Shown here piece by piece: positions 35,851 through 44,291 of a stretch of DNA of 64,000 nucleotides. A model generated the notes under the pieces. That model was given only the letters and a program-made list of their open reading frames with translations, had not been told where the DNA came from and did not search any database. The stretch is taken from the NCBI GenBank assembly GCA_026985075.1, contig JALSQX010000001.1, positions 34,025 through 98,024 on the forward strand, written 5' to 3'. Every line of letters starts with the position of its first letter. Position 1 is the first letter of the stretch. The position numbers and the translations under genes are program-made. The DNA is from Blastocatellia bacterium. Lineage in GTDB: Bacteria > Acidobacteriota > Blastocatellia > HR10 > J050.

Positions 35851-36806
35851 TGGAATCCTCTCACTCCAGCCATCGCCCGATCATCGCCGTCGTCGGGCCG
35901 ACGGCCTCGGGAAAGAGCGAATTGGGTATTGCCATCGCCGTTCACTTCGATGGCGAGATCATCAATTGCGATTCCGTGCAGGTTTATCGTCGGTTAATCA
36001 TCGGCACGGCGAAAGTGCCTCCTGATGAGCGACGGGGCATTCCTCATCATTTGATCGACATTGTGGAACCGACCGAGCATTTCACTGCCGGCGATTACGC
36101 CCGATTGGCCGGTCAGACCATTCAACACGTCGAAGCGCGCGGGAAGCTCCCCATTCTGGTCGGGGGAACTGGATTCTATTTGCGCGCGCTACGGGTGCCA
36201 CTGTTCGATTCGCCACCTACAGATCTCACCTTGCGACGGCGCCTCCATCGGCTGTTCGAGCGACGCGGCGCGGAGCACCTTCATCGAGTATTAGCGCGCG
36301 TCGATCCGGCGTCGGCAGAGCGCATTGCTCCTCGTGATTGGTCGCGGACGATGCGGGCGTTGGAATTCTATTTCCAGACCGGCGAACCCATCTCGCGGCA
36401 TCTCGGGCGCCGGCCGGCGCCGCCCCCATTTGCTGCTCGATTGCGATTGATCGCGCTGCATCCGCCACGAGACATCCTCTATCAACGGATCAACGAGCGC
36501 ACCGAGCGCATGTTTGCTGAGGGATGGGTTGATGAAGTTCGCCAGTTGTTAGAGAGTGGCGTTCCTCCGACGGCCAAGGCGCTGGGAGCGCATGGCTATC
36601 GCCGCATCGTGCAATACCTGCAAGGAGAGATCTCTCTGGAGCGCGCCATCGAATTGACGAAGCGGGATGTGCGCCGTTATGCTAAGCGGCAACTGACCTG
36701 GTTTCGGCGGGAACCTCGGGTTACCTGGTTTGAAGGTTTCGGCGATGATCCGCAGGTACAAGCGCGCGTCATCGAATTCCTCGATCGCATGATGCGCGGC
36801 CGGTGA
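35850..36806 (+). CDS. miaA: tRNA dimethylallyltransferase
   Basis: This 318-residue enzyme transfers a dimethylallyl group to A37 of UNN-reading tRNAs. The P-loop is AVVGPTASGKSELGIAIA. Further motifs are INCDSVQVYRRLIIGTAK, GIPHHLIDIVEP, LVGGTGFYLRAL and the C-terminal LGAHGYRRIVQYL with RRYAKRQLTWFRRE, all canonical for MiaA. The start at 35850 overlaps the stop of the small membrane peptide; the alternative in-frame TTG 35832 lies within that peptide. In many bacteria miaA neighbours hfq, and here hfq lies about 1 kb downstream. Confidence 0.93.
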   Translation: MESSHSSHRPIIAVVGPTASGKSELGIAIAVHFDGEIINCDSVQVYRRLIIGTAKVPPDERRGIPHHLIDIVEPTEHFTAGDYARLAGQTIQHVEARGKLPILVGGTGFYLRALRVPLFDSPPTDLTLRRRLHRLFERRGAEHLHRVLARVDPASAERIAPRDWSRTMRALEFYFQTGEPISRHLGRRPAPPPFAARLRLIALHPPRDILYQRINERTERMFAEGWVDEVRQLLESGVPPTAKALGAHGYRRIVQYLQGEISLERAIELTKRDVRRYAKRQLTWFRREPRVTWFEGFGDDPQVQARVIEFLDRMMRGR

Positions 36807-37766
36807 GCTGAGCGTTCCAACGCTGTGGTCGGATGCACCCCTCGTTGACCAGAAGCGCATCAATTCGCGGAAAATAGCCAAGAGCGTAACGATCCCCGGA
36901 GGCGAGCTCCGGGACCTTGAGAAATTGGAGGCACAGCAGCCTGACCAGCTGGCGAACGTCAAGGGACCCCGGAGACGAGCTCCGAGGCTTGATGGAGACG
37001 CATCATGGTTGTAGCTCGTTGGGACGAAGAGCCATCACTCTGGGAGGCCTGTGGGCAGCGGGGGACGTCACAGTCCTAGTCAGGAAGGGAAGCTGTGGAA
37101 GCCCCTCGGCTGGACAATGAGGTCCTGGCTGGTAGAGAGAGCAAGATCTTCTCAGAGGCCCTGCTGCTCGTCAGTGGGGGGATGTCCTATGAGAGAAGAG
37201 CATGATGATCTCCGGAAGCGAACGTCGGAGTATTGGAGAGTGCGTCGAACGCTTGTTGGGAGCCGAAAGCGTCGGAGATCTGCAAAGATGGGTTCCGGTA
37301 CCAGGAAGCTCATGAGGGCCTTCTGGAAGGGCTTAGTCGAAAGCGTCGGAGATCTACAAAGGCGGGTTCCAGAGGATTCAGAAGAAGGGCACGCATCGGT
37401 CATCCGGTACGAAACACCAGAGACGGGGTTCGGAGCATGAGATGTAACACCGTCCGGCTTGACGGTAGAGAAGGAGCGTACTCCTTTGTGAAAGCGCATT
37501 TCGCGCAAATTCATTAATGAACAGATGCTCCCATTTAAGACACACGTCTGTTCCAACCCGCCGAGGCTGTTCTCTCTCTCACGGATGGCGAGCGTCGGCC
37601 CAACTGACCTGCTCACCTGTTGGCTGGCTGACCTACTGACCCGCCAGCGCGATTCTCCCTCTCGCCGATAATGAACATCAACCTCGCCCATCTACCCATC
37701 TTCATATTCTGCTCTTGGGACTGGTGGTTTTCTATTCGTGATTCTCTCGCGCCCGAGTTATTATGC
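36807..37766. other. Non-coding gap between miaA and hfq with repeats
   Basis: No gene is supported. Two dispersed palindromes lie at 36885-36920 and 36956-36995. A 33-bp direct repeat at 37264-37296 and 37338-37370 (30 of 33 identical, period 74 bp) lies within a purine-rich stretch. Overlapping frames there are Lys/Arg-rich and not convincing. Confidence 0.6.
36885..36995. repeat. Two dispersed GC-rich palindromes
   Basis: AACGATCCCCGGAGGCGAGC then TCCGGGACCTTGA (36889-36919) and GGACCCCGGAGACGAGCTCC then GAGGCTTGATGG (36964-36995). The first shares about 30 bases, nearly identical, with the element at 43286-43320, over 6 kb away. Confidence 0.7.
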
Positions 37767-37810
37767 TTGAAATCGGAGGAGCATGATGGTAGCTTAATCT
37801 GCTACTATCA
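37767..37810 (+). promoter_or_regulatory. hfq upstream region: candidate promoter plus 10-bp inverted repeat
   Basis: TTGAAA (37767-37772) and TAGCTT (37790-37795) have 17-bp spacing. TGATGGTAGC (37784-37793) and GCTACTATCA (37801-37810) form a hairpin or operator with one G-T mismatch and a 7-base centre, directly ahead of the hfq ribosome-binding site. This could allow regulation at the start of the hfq message. Confidence 0.4.
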
Positions 37811-37827
37811 TACGGTGAGGCCAGGTC

Positions 37828-38169
37828 ATGTCTACGAATAAAGAAACAATAAATCTCGAGTCGGCCAAGGGGGGCAGCGGCGTGGAGATATCGACCCAGC
37901 AAAGCGTGCAGGATTCGTTCCTCAATCACATTCGACGCGAGCATGTGACAGTGACGTTGTACCTGATGAACGGGATCAAACTCATCGGGCGCATCAAGAG
38001 CTTCGACAAATTCTGCGTGTTATTGGATGCCGGCCAGCAGGATATGCTCATCTTCAAGCATGCCATTTCGACGGTCTCCGTCCCGCGCTCTTCCATCGAA
38101 GCGCGCAAGTCAGAGGCCATCGCTGCTTCCAGGGAAAAGGCCAAAGCCAATCAGGCCAAGAAAGAATGA
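37828..38169 (+). CDS. hfq: RNA chaperone Hfq
   Basis: This 113-residue Hfq has Sm1 [39 protein letters not shown] and the Sm2 [12 protein letters not shown] (canonical YKHAISTI). It carries extra residues at both ends: about 25 at the N-terminus and a basic C-terminal tail ([13 protein letters not shown]). Hfq pairs small RNAs with target mRNAs and here probably forms a hexamer. The gene is followed by tmk with a 4-bp overlap (ATGA). The GATATGC-like variant at the RNA-facing surface is not identifiable from sequence alone. Confidence 0.93.
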   Translation: MSTNKETINLESAKGGSGVEISTQQSVQDSFLNHIRREHVTVTLYLMNGIKLIGRIKSFDKFCVLLDAGQQDMLIFKHAISTVSVPRSSIEARKSEAIAASREKAKANQAKKE

Positions 38170-38843
38170 CGGTGCCGGTCGCCACTCAAGCGGGATGCTT
38201 CATCACCTTCGAGGGCCTCGATGGATCTGGGAAGACCACGGTTTTGAGCTTCATTGAGCAACGTTTGCGCCAGCGCCGCATTCCCATCCTGGTGACGCGG
38301 GAGCCCGGGGGGACGAGGATTGGCGACGAAATTCGTCAGATCCTTTTGAAGACGAGTCATCGCGGCATGGTGGCGAAGACCGAGCTTCTGCTCTATGCTG
38401 CCGATCGCGCCCAGCACGTTCAAGAGCGTATTCTGCCAGCATTGCGCCAGGGGCGCGTCGTGCTGTGCGATCGTTACATCGATGCCACACTGGCGTATCA
38501 GGGGTATGGACGAGGATTCGATCTGGACTGGATCGAGCGGTTGATGGAATTCGCTACCGATGGGCTCAAGCCGGATCTCACCATCGTCCTCGATCTGGAC
38601 GTGGCTGAGGCTCAAGCGCGGCTTCGCCGACGCAATGCGGGCATCAGTGGAACGGGTCACGATCGGTTGGATGCCGAGACGGTGGAGTTTCACGAGCGCG
38701 TTCGACGAGGCTATCTGGCGCTGGCTCAGCGAGAGCCGCAGCGCATCAAGGTCATTTCAGCAGCAGGAACGGTAGAGGAGACCTGCCAAGCGGCGCTGGA
38801 GCTGGTGGAGACGCTCCTGCGCCGGCGAGAGCACAGCGTCTGA
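38166..38843 (+). CDS. tmk: Thymidylate kinase
   Basis: This 225-residue enzyme phosphorylates dTMP to dTDP. It has [13 protein letters not shown] (P-loop), [39 protein letters not shown] and [14 protein letters not shown]-like positions ([17 protein letters not shown], the lid). It overlaps hfq by 4 bp and precedes holB, a common tmk-holB pairing. Length and motifs are those of a normal, intact enzyme. Confidence 0.93.
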   Translation: MTVPVATQAGCFITFEGLDGSGKTTVLSFIEQRLRQRRIPILVTREPGGTRIGDEIRQILLKTSHRGMVAKTELLLYAADRAQHVQERILPALRQGRVVLCDRYIDATLAYQGYGRGFDLDWIERLMEFATDGLKPDLTIVLDLDVAEAQARLRRRNAGISGTGHDRLDAETVEFHERVRRGYLALAQREPQRIKVISAAGTVEETCQAALELVETLLRRREHSV

Positions 38844-38891
38844 ATTCGCTTCTCCTCACTGCCTGATTGCGCTCCATCTCTAGTGAGAGAT

Positions 38892-39923
38892 ATGTCTTGG
38901 GAGATGCTCATCGGCAATCATCGCGTGAAAGCAACGCTCCAAGCGGCATTACGCGATGATCGCTTGGCACATGCGCTCATCTTCTCGGGACCTGACGGCG
39001 TGGGCAAACGTCAATTCGCGCTCGCCTTGGCCAAAGCGGTGAACTGCATGGAGCGCGGAGTCGATAGTTGCGATCGGTGCCCGGCCTGCCGGAAGATCGA
39101 CGAGGGCGCGCACATGGATGTGATACTCGTCGAGCCCGAAGGAACGTTCATTAAAATCGATCAAGTGCGACAACTCGTCCAGGAAGCCTATTATCGACCG
39201 TTCGAAGCGCAGCGGCGCGTGTTCATTCTCGATCCCGCCGACGCTATGAATGAATCGGCGGCCAACGCTCTGCTCAAGGTGCTGGAAGAACCACCGGCTA
39301 CATCGCTCATCATTCTGCTGACCAGTCGATTACACGCGCTGTTACCAACGATCCGATCGCGCTGTCAGGTCCACACATTCACACCATTAACGATCGAAGA
39401 AGTGGAGTGTTTTCTGCGCGAGCGCTACCAGCGTCCAGAGGATCAGACGCGACTGCTCGCTCGCCTCTCCGGTGGCCGGATCGGTCGTGCCTTAGAGATC
39501 GATCTATCGGTGTATCGGACGTGGCGAAAGGAAGCACTCGAACTGCTCAAGCTGCTGGCCACCGGTGATGATCGAGCGCGGTTGATCAAAGCTGCCGAGT
39601 ATCTGGGGCGGAAACTGAGTCGCGAAGAGTTCGAAGATCGACTCTCCGTATTGAACGTTCTCCTCCGCGATATACTCTACCTGACTGTAGAGGGCGATGA
39701 AGCCGACATCATCAATGTTGACATCGCCCCCACGCTCCGTCGTCTGGCCGCGGCCTGGCCGCTGGAGAGGATCGCATCGTTGAGCGCGCATTTGGAGACC
39801 TTGCGGCGCAACCTCCAACAAAACGTTCATCGTCAAATCGCACTGGAGGAAATTTTCCTGTTGATGGCGAGTGGTGAGACCCGCCCCTCCACTGAGGCCA
39901 AGAAACGGCTCCTTCGAAAATAG
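38892..39923 (+). CDS. holB: DNA polymerase III subunit delta' (clamp-loader ATPase)
   Basis: This protein has about 343 residues from ATG 38892; GTG 38883 is an alternative. AAA+ features are HALIFSGPDGVGKRQFALAL (Walker A), a four-cysteine zinc element (CMERGVDSCDRCPACRK), and ALLKVLEEPPATSLIILLTS, in which the box following Walker B sits. SRCQVHTF is the arginine-finger region (SRC). Together these identify the delta' clamp-loader subunit rather than a general AAA+ ATPase. It is encoded downstream of tmk with a 48-nt gap. Confidence 0.88.
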   Translation: MSWEMLIGNHRVKATLQAALRDDRLAHALIFSGPDGVGKRQFALALAKAVNCMERGVDSCDRCPACRKIDEGAHMDVILVEPEGTFIKIDQVRQLVQEAYYRPFEAQRRVFILDPADAMNESAANALLKVLEEPPATSLIILLTSRLHALLPTIRSRCQVHTFTPLTIEEVECFLRERYQRPEDQTRLLARLSGGRIGRALEIDLSVYRTWRKEALELLKLLATGDDRARLIKAAEYLGRKLSREEFEDRLSVLNVLLRDILYLTVEGDEADIINVDIAPTLRRLAAAWPLERIASLSAHLETLRRNLQQNVHRQIALEEIFLLMASGETRPSTEAKKRLLRK

Positions 39924-40278
39924 GTGGCGCAAGATGGTATCTTGCCCGACTTCCCCCAACGCGTCCCTTTTCATCCTTAACAGTGTGGCCCTGGAGCCAG
40001 GGGAGCCCTCGTCGATAAGAAGTGGTGCGGGGTGACATCTTGCGTTCTCTCACGCTCATCATTCCGTCGTGGACGCCTGTGCCCATGAGCGATCCCTTCG
40101 AACAGCAGTCCATCGTGAGATGATGTCTCGCGATGAACGCGGCCTATCGAAGGACGAATCTTCGCTGAGATGAGAGGGCACGACGTTCAAGCGATGAAGC
40201 CAAGAGCAATTGACGGCGAGCTGCACCTTGGAAAGCCAGCGACTCTGCAGAGCTTGCTCAACCCTCGTTTCTCTCGGC
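39924..40278. other. Non-coding gap after holB
   Basis: No gene seen. Two small hairpins are clear. GCAAGAT-GGT-ATCTTGC (39929-39945) lies directly after the holB stop and is a possible weak terminator. CCCTGG-AG-CCAGGG (39989-40002) belongs to the dispersed GC palindrome type. The left hairpin has no T-run. Confidence 0.5.
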
Positions 40279-40905
40279 TCAGTACGCCGTCGACTTCTCC
40301 GCGTATTTGACCGAGCACCCGTAAGGTTTGCTCTGGGAGATGCTCACCGGCTTGCCGGTCAGCAATTCATCGAGCGCTCGCTCCACGTAGTTGAGAGCGC
40401 CGCCATTTTTTGTCCCCCGGGGATCATCATCGATTCCGCCCCGGTAGACGAGCTTGCCCGATGTGTCAATGATGAACATGTGAGGCGTGGTCTTAGCCCC
40501 GTAGAGGCGTCCTACGCGACCAGCATGATCGTCGAGAATGGGATAGGGGAGCTTATATTTTTCGATCCATCGGCGATTATCTTCTTTATCCATGTAGTGC
40601 GTGCTATTGATAGCCAGCCAGACGACGCCTTTGGACTGGTATTTCTCGGCCAATCGCTTCATCGTTCCAGCCCGATAGTGTCGTTGTACGAAAGGACAAT
40701 CTGGATTCACCCATTCCAGAACGACGATTTTCCCGGCAAAATCCGAGAGGCTGACGGGCCGACCGTTTTGATCCTCCAATGTGAAAGTGGGAGCCGGAGC
40801 GCCTACGGTGGCGCGCTCGCCCCTATCGCCCGCCAGCGCGTTCATGGCCCACGTGGTGGCGACCAGCGTCCAGATGGCGAGTCCAACGATGGGTTTTCTT
40901 TTCAT
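40279..40905 (-). CDS. Thioredoxin-fold protein (redoxin / AhpC-TSA family), exported
   Basis: This 208-residue protein has a signal peptide (IVGLAIWTLVATTWAMNALA) and the core FTLEDQNGRPVSLSDFAGKIVVLEWV. The only active-site cysteine motif is VNPDCPFVQRHY, a single Cys in the DCP position rather than CxxC, so it is peroxiredoxin-like (redoxin domain). INSTHYMDKEDNRRW and KTTPHMFIIDTSGKLVYRG follow, the latter with the cis-Pro. It probably reduces peroxides or thiols in the periplasm. Translation starts inside the stop codon of the upstream DsbD-alpha-like gene (ATGA overlap at 40902-40905). Confidence 0.83.
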   Translation of the reverse strand: MKRKPIVGLAIWTLVATTWAMNALAGDRGERATVGAPAPTFTLEDQNGRPVSLSDFAGKIVVLEWVNPDCPFVQRHYRAGTMKRLAEKYQSKGVVWLAINSTHYMDKEDNRRWIEKYKLPYPILDDHAGRVGRLYGAKTTPHMFIIDTSGKLVYRGGIDDDPRGTKNGGALNYVERALDELLTGKPVSISQSKPYGCSVKYAEKSTAY

Positions 40906-41846
40906 GGCATCCTCCTCTTTGTCGAAGATGTCGTTCCAGAGACGGCTTCAGCGCGCAAAGGGATAGGGATAGTGATCCCCATGCGGTGACCGTTGGGCGT
41001 GCGGTAGACGACCAGTCCCCAGAAAGATTCCGGGAGCGTTCGCTCGGGCAGGATGGAGACGTGGAAAGCGATCTCCGTGCGACGACCTTGGGATCGAATC
41101 GTCGCCGGTGTGACCGATAGAGCGGGATCAGCGGCGGGGAACCATTCAATTTCTGCCGGTGCGGATGTCCAATCGAGAGTGAGAGTGATCCGGGTCGCTG
41201 TCTCGCTCCGGGAGAATCCGCCTTCGATGTGGAGGCGTCCAAGATGTTCATCTTCGGTGATTGGCCGTGGTAGGCGGGAGCGCCAGGCGGTGAACAACGC
41301 CGTGTGCGGAGAAGAGCGCGATCGACCGACAGGGAGTTCCAATCGCAACGCCGTCTGGCCGGGGATGCAGATTTTTCGGCAGCACAGCCAACCGGCGCGC
41401 GCCCGCAGCTCAACGGTCGATCCGGGATGGAGATCGTCGGGAGCTCTCACCGTGGCCATCAGAAGTACGCGGTTCGTATAACCATAGGTGATGATGCTTC
41501 CCGGTTCAATGAACTTCTCCGGCAATGGCCATTGAAGCTTGCCGAGCTGGAATCCTTCAGGCGGGGCAAATGTCACGGTGGTAGCCAGACCGGCATCGCC
41601 CGGATTCTGCCAATAGATGTGCCAGCCCGGTTGGATGTCGAACAGTACACCGAGAGTGAACGTCTGCCCGGGATGAATCCCGCTCACGTCGGCCAGGAGT
41701 TGAGCTTTGACTGGATGGTCATTCGGGACGTCGCCGAGGTGATACTCGTCCCCCGATGCTGGGACTTCCATGTTGACCGGATGCTCATTCAGCACCCCGG
41801 CCAGGACGGCCAACGTCATACCGAAGACGGCAAAACTGCTCTTCAT
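40902..41846 (-). CDS. DsbD alpha-domain-like protein, exported
   Basis: This protein of about 314 residues has a signal peptide (KSSFAVFGMTLAVLAG) and a beta-sandwich resembling the DsbD/ScsB N-terminal domain. PGWHIYWQNPGDAGLATTV and RARAGWLCCRKICIPGQTAL are the family segments, and the closely spaced cysteines in WLCCRKICIPG are the expected redox pair. Unlike DsbD there are no membrane helices for electron transfer, so it needs a separate membrane partner. It likely supplies reductant to the redoxin encoded next. ATG 41846 is preferred because upstream readings lack a signal peptide. Confidence 0.78.
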   Translation of the reverse strand: MKSSFAVFGMTLAVLAGVLNEHPVNMEVPASGDEYHLGDVPNDHPVKAQLLADVSGIHPGQTFTLGVLFDIQPGWHIYWQNPGDAGLATTVTFAPPEGFQLGKLQWPLPEKFIEPGSIITYGYTNRVLLMATVRAPDDLHPGSTVELRARAGWLCCRKICIPGQTALRLELPVGRSRSSPHTALFTAWRSRLPRPITEDEHLGRLHIEGGFSRSETATRITLTLDWTSAPAEIEWFPAADPALSVTPATIRSQGRRTEIAFHVSILPERTLPESFWGLVVYRTPNGHRMGITIPIPLRAEAVSGTTSSTKRRMP

Positions 41847-41891
41847 GGTCGTCTCATCTGCTGCCCTCGACTCACGTGCACTGTCAGTGAG

Positions 41892-41921
41892 AGTATACGA
41901 CCATCGGTGCGCGATTGTCAT
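41892..41921 (-). promoter_or_regulatory. Promoter of the DsbD-alpha/redoxin operon
   Basis: On the minus strand ATGACA (41916-41921) and TATACT (41892-41897) are spaced by 18 bp, about 45 nt before ATG 41846. Confidence 0.45.
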
Positions 41922-43285
41922 CCACAGCCTTGTAAAAAAAGGTAAAGCGCGTTCGTATGCCACTGGCATCTTTTACGATCATGAAATCCTGGAAGAAGCT
42001 ATTTCATCAGGGATCACACTGAAAGCCGGAGGGTACGGCACCGTTTTTCTGACAGTCGCTGGAGCGGCCGGCTCTGAGCTTCTGACCGATGACCGGCTCC
42101 AGCATATAAATGCGCTCAAGCGAGGATTGAAATCTCATTTGCTGCGTGAGATGGTTGAAGCGCCCTCTTGAAAAACATTGCTCGTCAAAGGGGCTTCACC
42201 AGACCCGGCGCGCTACGATGGGGATGTACGCGTTCTCAATCGTGACGTATATTGACGAGAAGGCGGCCCGGAATGTAGCTGGAGAGCCGAATCGGGAGCC
42301 TGTGCGTTTCCACACGTCACCTGAGACCACTGAGCAATGGGCTAAGTAAGGCCTGATCCGAATCCAGTAAGAAATGCCCCGAACTGCCATACCATGGGAT
42401 TATGTGCGAGATGTTGTTAGTGAGGAAGATCTAGCGTAAGTGGCCTGAGACCTGGGATGGTTGTCTCGGTTCGGAAGGGTGGACTCCTCATTCTGGATGA
42501 GATTCTGTCCCGTTCATGGGGCTACTACAAGGAACGAGCATGCGGTCACTCGAGATGTCCTCATAGGCCACTTCTTCGAGGAGATCATGAAGCTCGCTCC
42601 CCCCTTGGTCCCGGCGATTCATTTTCGAGGAGGTTCAGGCATGGGCTGGGGAAAAATGCAGGTGCCTGACGACGACGGGTCGAGCCCGGTAACAACCCAT
42701 CGCCGTCAGGCGTGAAACATTCAATGGCCGATGTCTCGCCTCTGGTCATCCATTTTTCGTTTTACCTGCATCCGCCATTGGATATTGCAAGCATTGTGCC
42801 AAACAGAGGCGCAACACTCGAGAGAAGGAGAGGCCAGCTCTATCTCATTGATGGACAATGCCCTCTGTCCAAGCCCATAGCGCGCGCTCAGGCTCTCGCG
42901 GTCGAGAGAGAGACGTCGGGCGAGAGCGACAGGTAAAGCTTGTTTCAGAGAGAGGCTCGCTTGGAGACAGGAGCGAAGCGAAAGCCCGTGGCGGTAAGTG
43001 GGAACACGAAAGGACGTTATGCGAGTGGGGGTGATCCTGACGCCTGTCTTCGATCGGCGACAGAGGGGAGCGCCAGTCACCCGGCGATGAGCCATGAGAG
43101 CGACCTTTCATTGATGGCTCGTTGTGCATCGTTGGTCAGGCGTCACCAAATTGACGATTTCCTCTCCTGGTCGCTCATGGCCATTGTAGCCAGGGGACAT
43201 CGATCGGCTCGGTGTTCATTCCGGCGTGCTGGTGAGGAGCTGGAATTACCTTTAAGACTCACGCTCAGGCTCATAGCGCGAGGAG

Positions 43286-43320
43286 CGTCACGATCCCCGG
43301 AGGCGAACTCCGGGGCCTTC
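43286..43320. repeat. Dispersed GC-rich palindrome
   Basis: CGTCACGATCCCCGGAGGCG then AACTCCGGGGCCTTC. The CCCCGGAG and CTCCGGGG arms pair perfectly. This is the clearest single member of the palindrome family, with flanking GTCACG and CCTTC edges. Confidence 0.8.
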
Positions 43321-43410
43321 ATGGAGTGCGGAATGTCGGTCAAGTAGCCCGGCGAGCGTCAAGCAACATGTTCCAATACGACCATATTGATATTTTGGTC
43401 AATAGAAGAC

Positions 43411-43452
43411 TGAGGCTCGCACCCTGAAGACTTGCTCAAGGTGCGAGCCTCA
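43411..43452. repeat. Perfect 13-bp inverted repeat (hairpin with 16-nt loop)
   Basis: TGAGGCTCGCACC (43411-43423) and GGTGCGAGCCTCA (43440-43452) are exact reverse complements around the 16-base loop. It sits in a gap with no genes. A hairpin of this quality is often a terminator, a small-RNA element or a transposon end. No T-run follows. Confidence 0.75.
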
Positions 43453-44150
43453 TGGTGAGTGGGGCCTGAGGGGTCTCATGAAGAACTGAGGAGGGTCGGG
43501 AGCTTATGAGGGAATGTGGGCATGAGTCCAGGAAACCATCGACTCCATATGAGCGTGCCTCGCTCAGTCGCTCCTCCCCGTTCCTGGTGCCTCTGTTGCG
43601 CTCGCCTTACCTGTTTTCGCTCGCCTCGTCTCATATTGCTCGTCCTCACGCCGGACAAGGGTGCAATTGGCGTGCCATACTGACCGATCTATCAGTGAAG
43701 TGATCCGCTGGCCGCGCAACATGTTCAACTTGAAAGGGATCATCGACTTCATCAGAGACTGTCAGATGATCGTCTCTTCTCGTCTCTCCTGAACGACATC
43801 GCGGGCAGGAGCGAACTCGTCACCGTCGGCAGTCCGCCTCGATGATCCGGGCATATCGGCTAATTCCCCGTTTCGCAAGGAGATGTCACGTAATCGCTGA
43901 GAAGGGGACTGTTTCTCTTCAGCGACACCCTCGAGGCTGTTCTCTGGACGGGGAGTCTTTCAGAACCATCGCGGCTCTCTCATGACGCTGAGCTATACGA
44001 TTCACGCCTTCGTCATCGAAGGTCTCTCGATGGATTTCCCCGTCCGTGGCGTACGGACCATCAGGCTGATCGCACTCCGTTGCGCGTCTCATGGCCCTGG
44101 CCTATACTTCTGTGGCCATTCGAACGGCCTTTGGCGCGATGAGAACGTTT

Positions 44151-44291
44151 ATGGGCAGTCAATCGCACGATGAGCGACCGCCTCTGTTTCGTACCTGGGG
44201 GCAGCTCTATGCCGCCGTGTTGATTTTTCTCTTTCTGATCATTGTGCTCCTTTACCTGTTCACCATCGCCTTTGACGAGGTATCAGCATGA
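44151..44291 (+). CDS. Small membrane protein partnered with the adjacent symporter
   Basis: This 46-residue protein reads MGSQSHDERPPLFRTWGQLY then a single hydrophobic helix (AAVLIFLFLIIVLLYLF) and TIAFDEVSA. Its stop overlaps the symporter start (ATGA, 44288). Small one-helix proteins with an RTWxQLY motif immediately before sodium:solute symporters recur in several phyla, and this fits that pattern (from general knowledge). It probably assists or regulates the transporter. Longer in-frame starts to 44091 exist, but the conserved-looking part begins near ATG 44151. Confidence 0.6.
   Translation: MGSQSHDERPPLFRTWGQLYAAVLIFLFLIIVLLYLFTIAFDEVSA

Larger units (their letters stand above)
41922..44150. 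other. About 2.2 kb with no convincing gene
   Basis: This is the longest stretch without a recognisable gene. Frames up to 135 codons exist (for example 42940-43347 on the plus strand from a TTG) but none shows family motifs, a good ribosome-binding site and normal composition together. Seen directly: a 9-bp inverted pair AAGTGGCCT (42436) / AGGCCACTT (42566), a dispersed palindrome at 43286-43320, and a perfect 13-bp inverted repeat at 43411-43452. It may hold decayed genes or a non-coding RNA. Confidence 0.5.

Noticed and set aside
42436-42574. Known riboswitch or housekeeping RNA (RNase P RNA, tmRNA, 6S) in the 2.2-kb gap
   Set aside because: The diagnostic conserved cores were looked for by eye and not found; only generic inverted repeats are present.
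42940-43347. 135-codon frame starting TTG in the large gap
   Set aside because: No ribosome-binding site of quality, no family resemblance, and it runs into the dispersed palindrome at its end.
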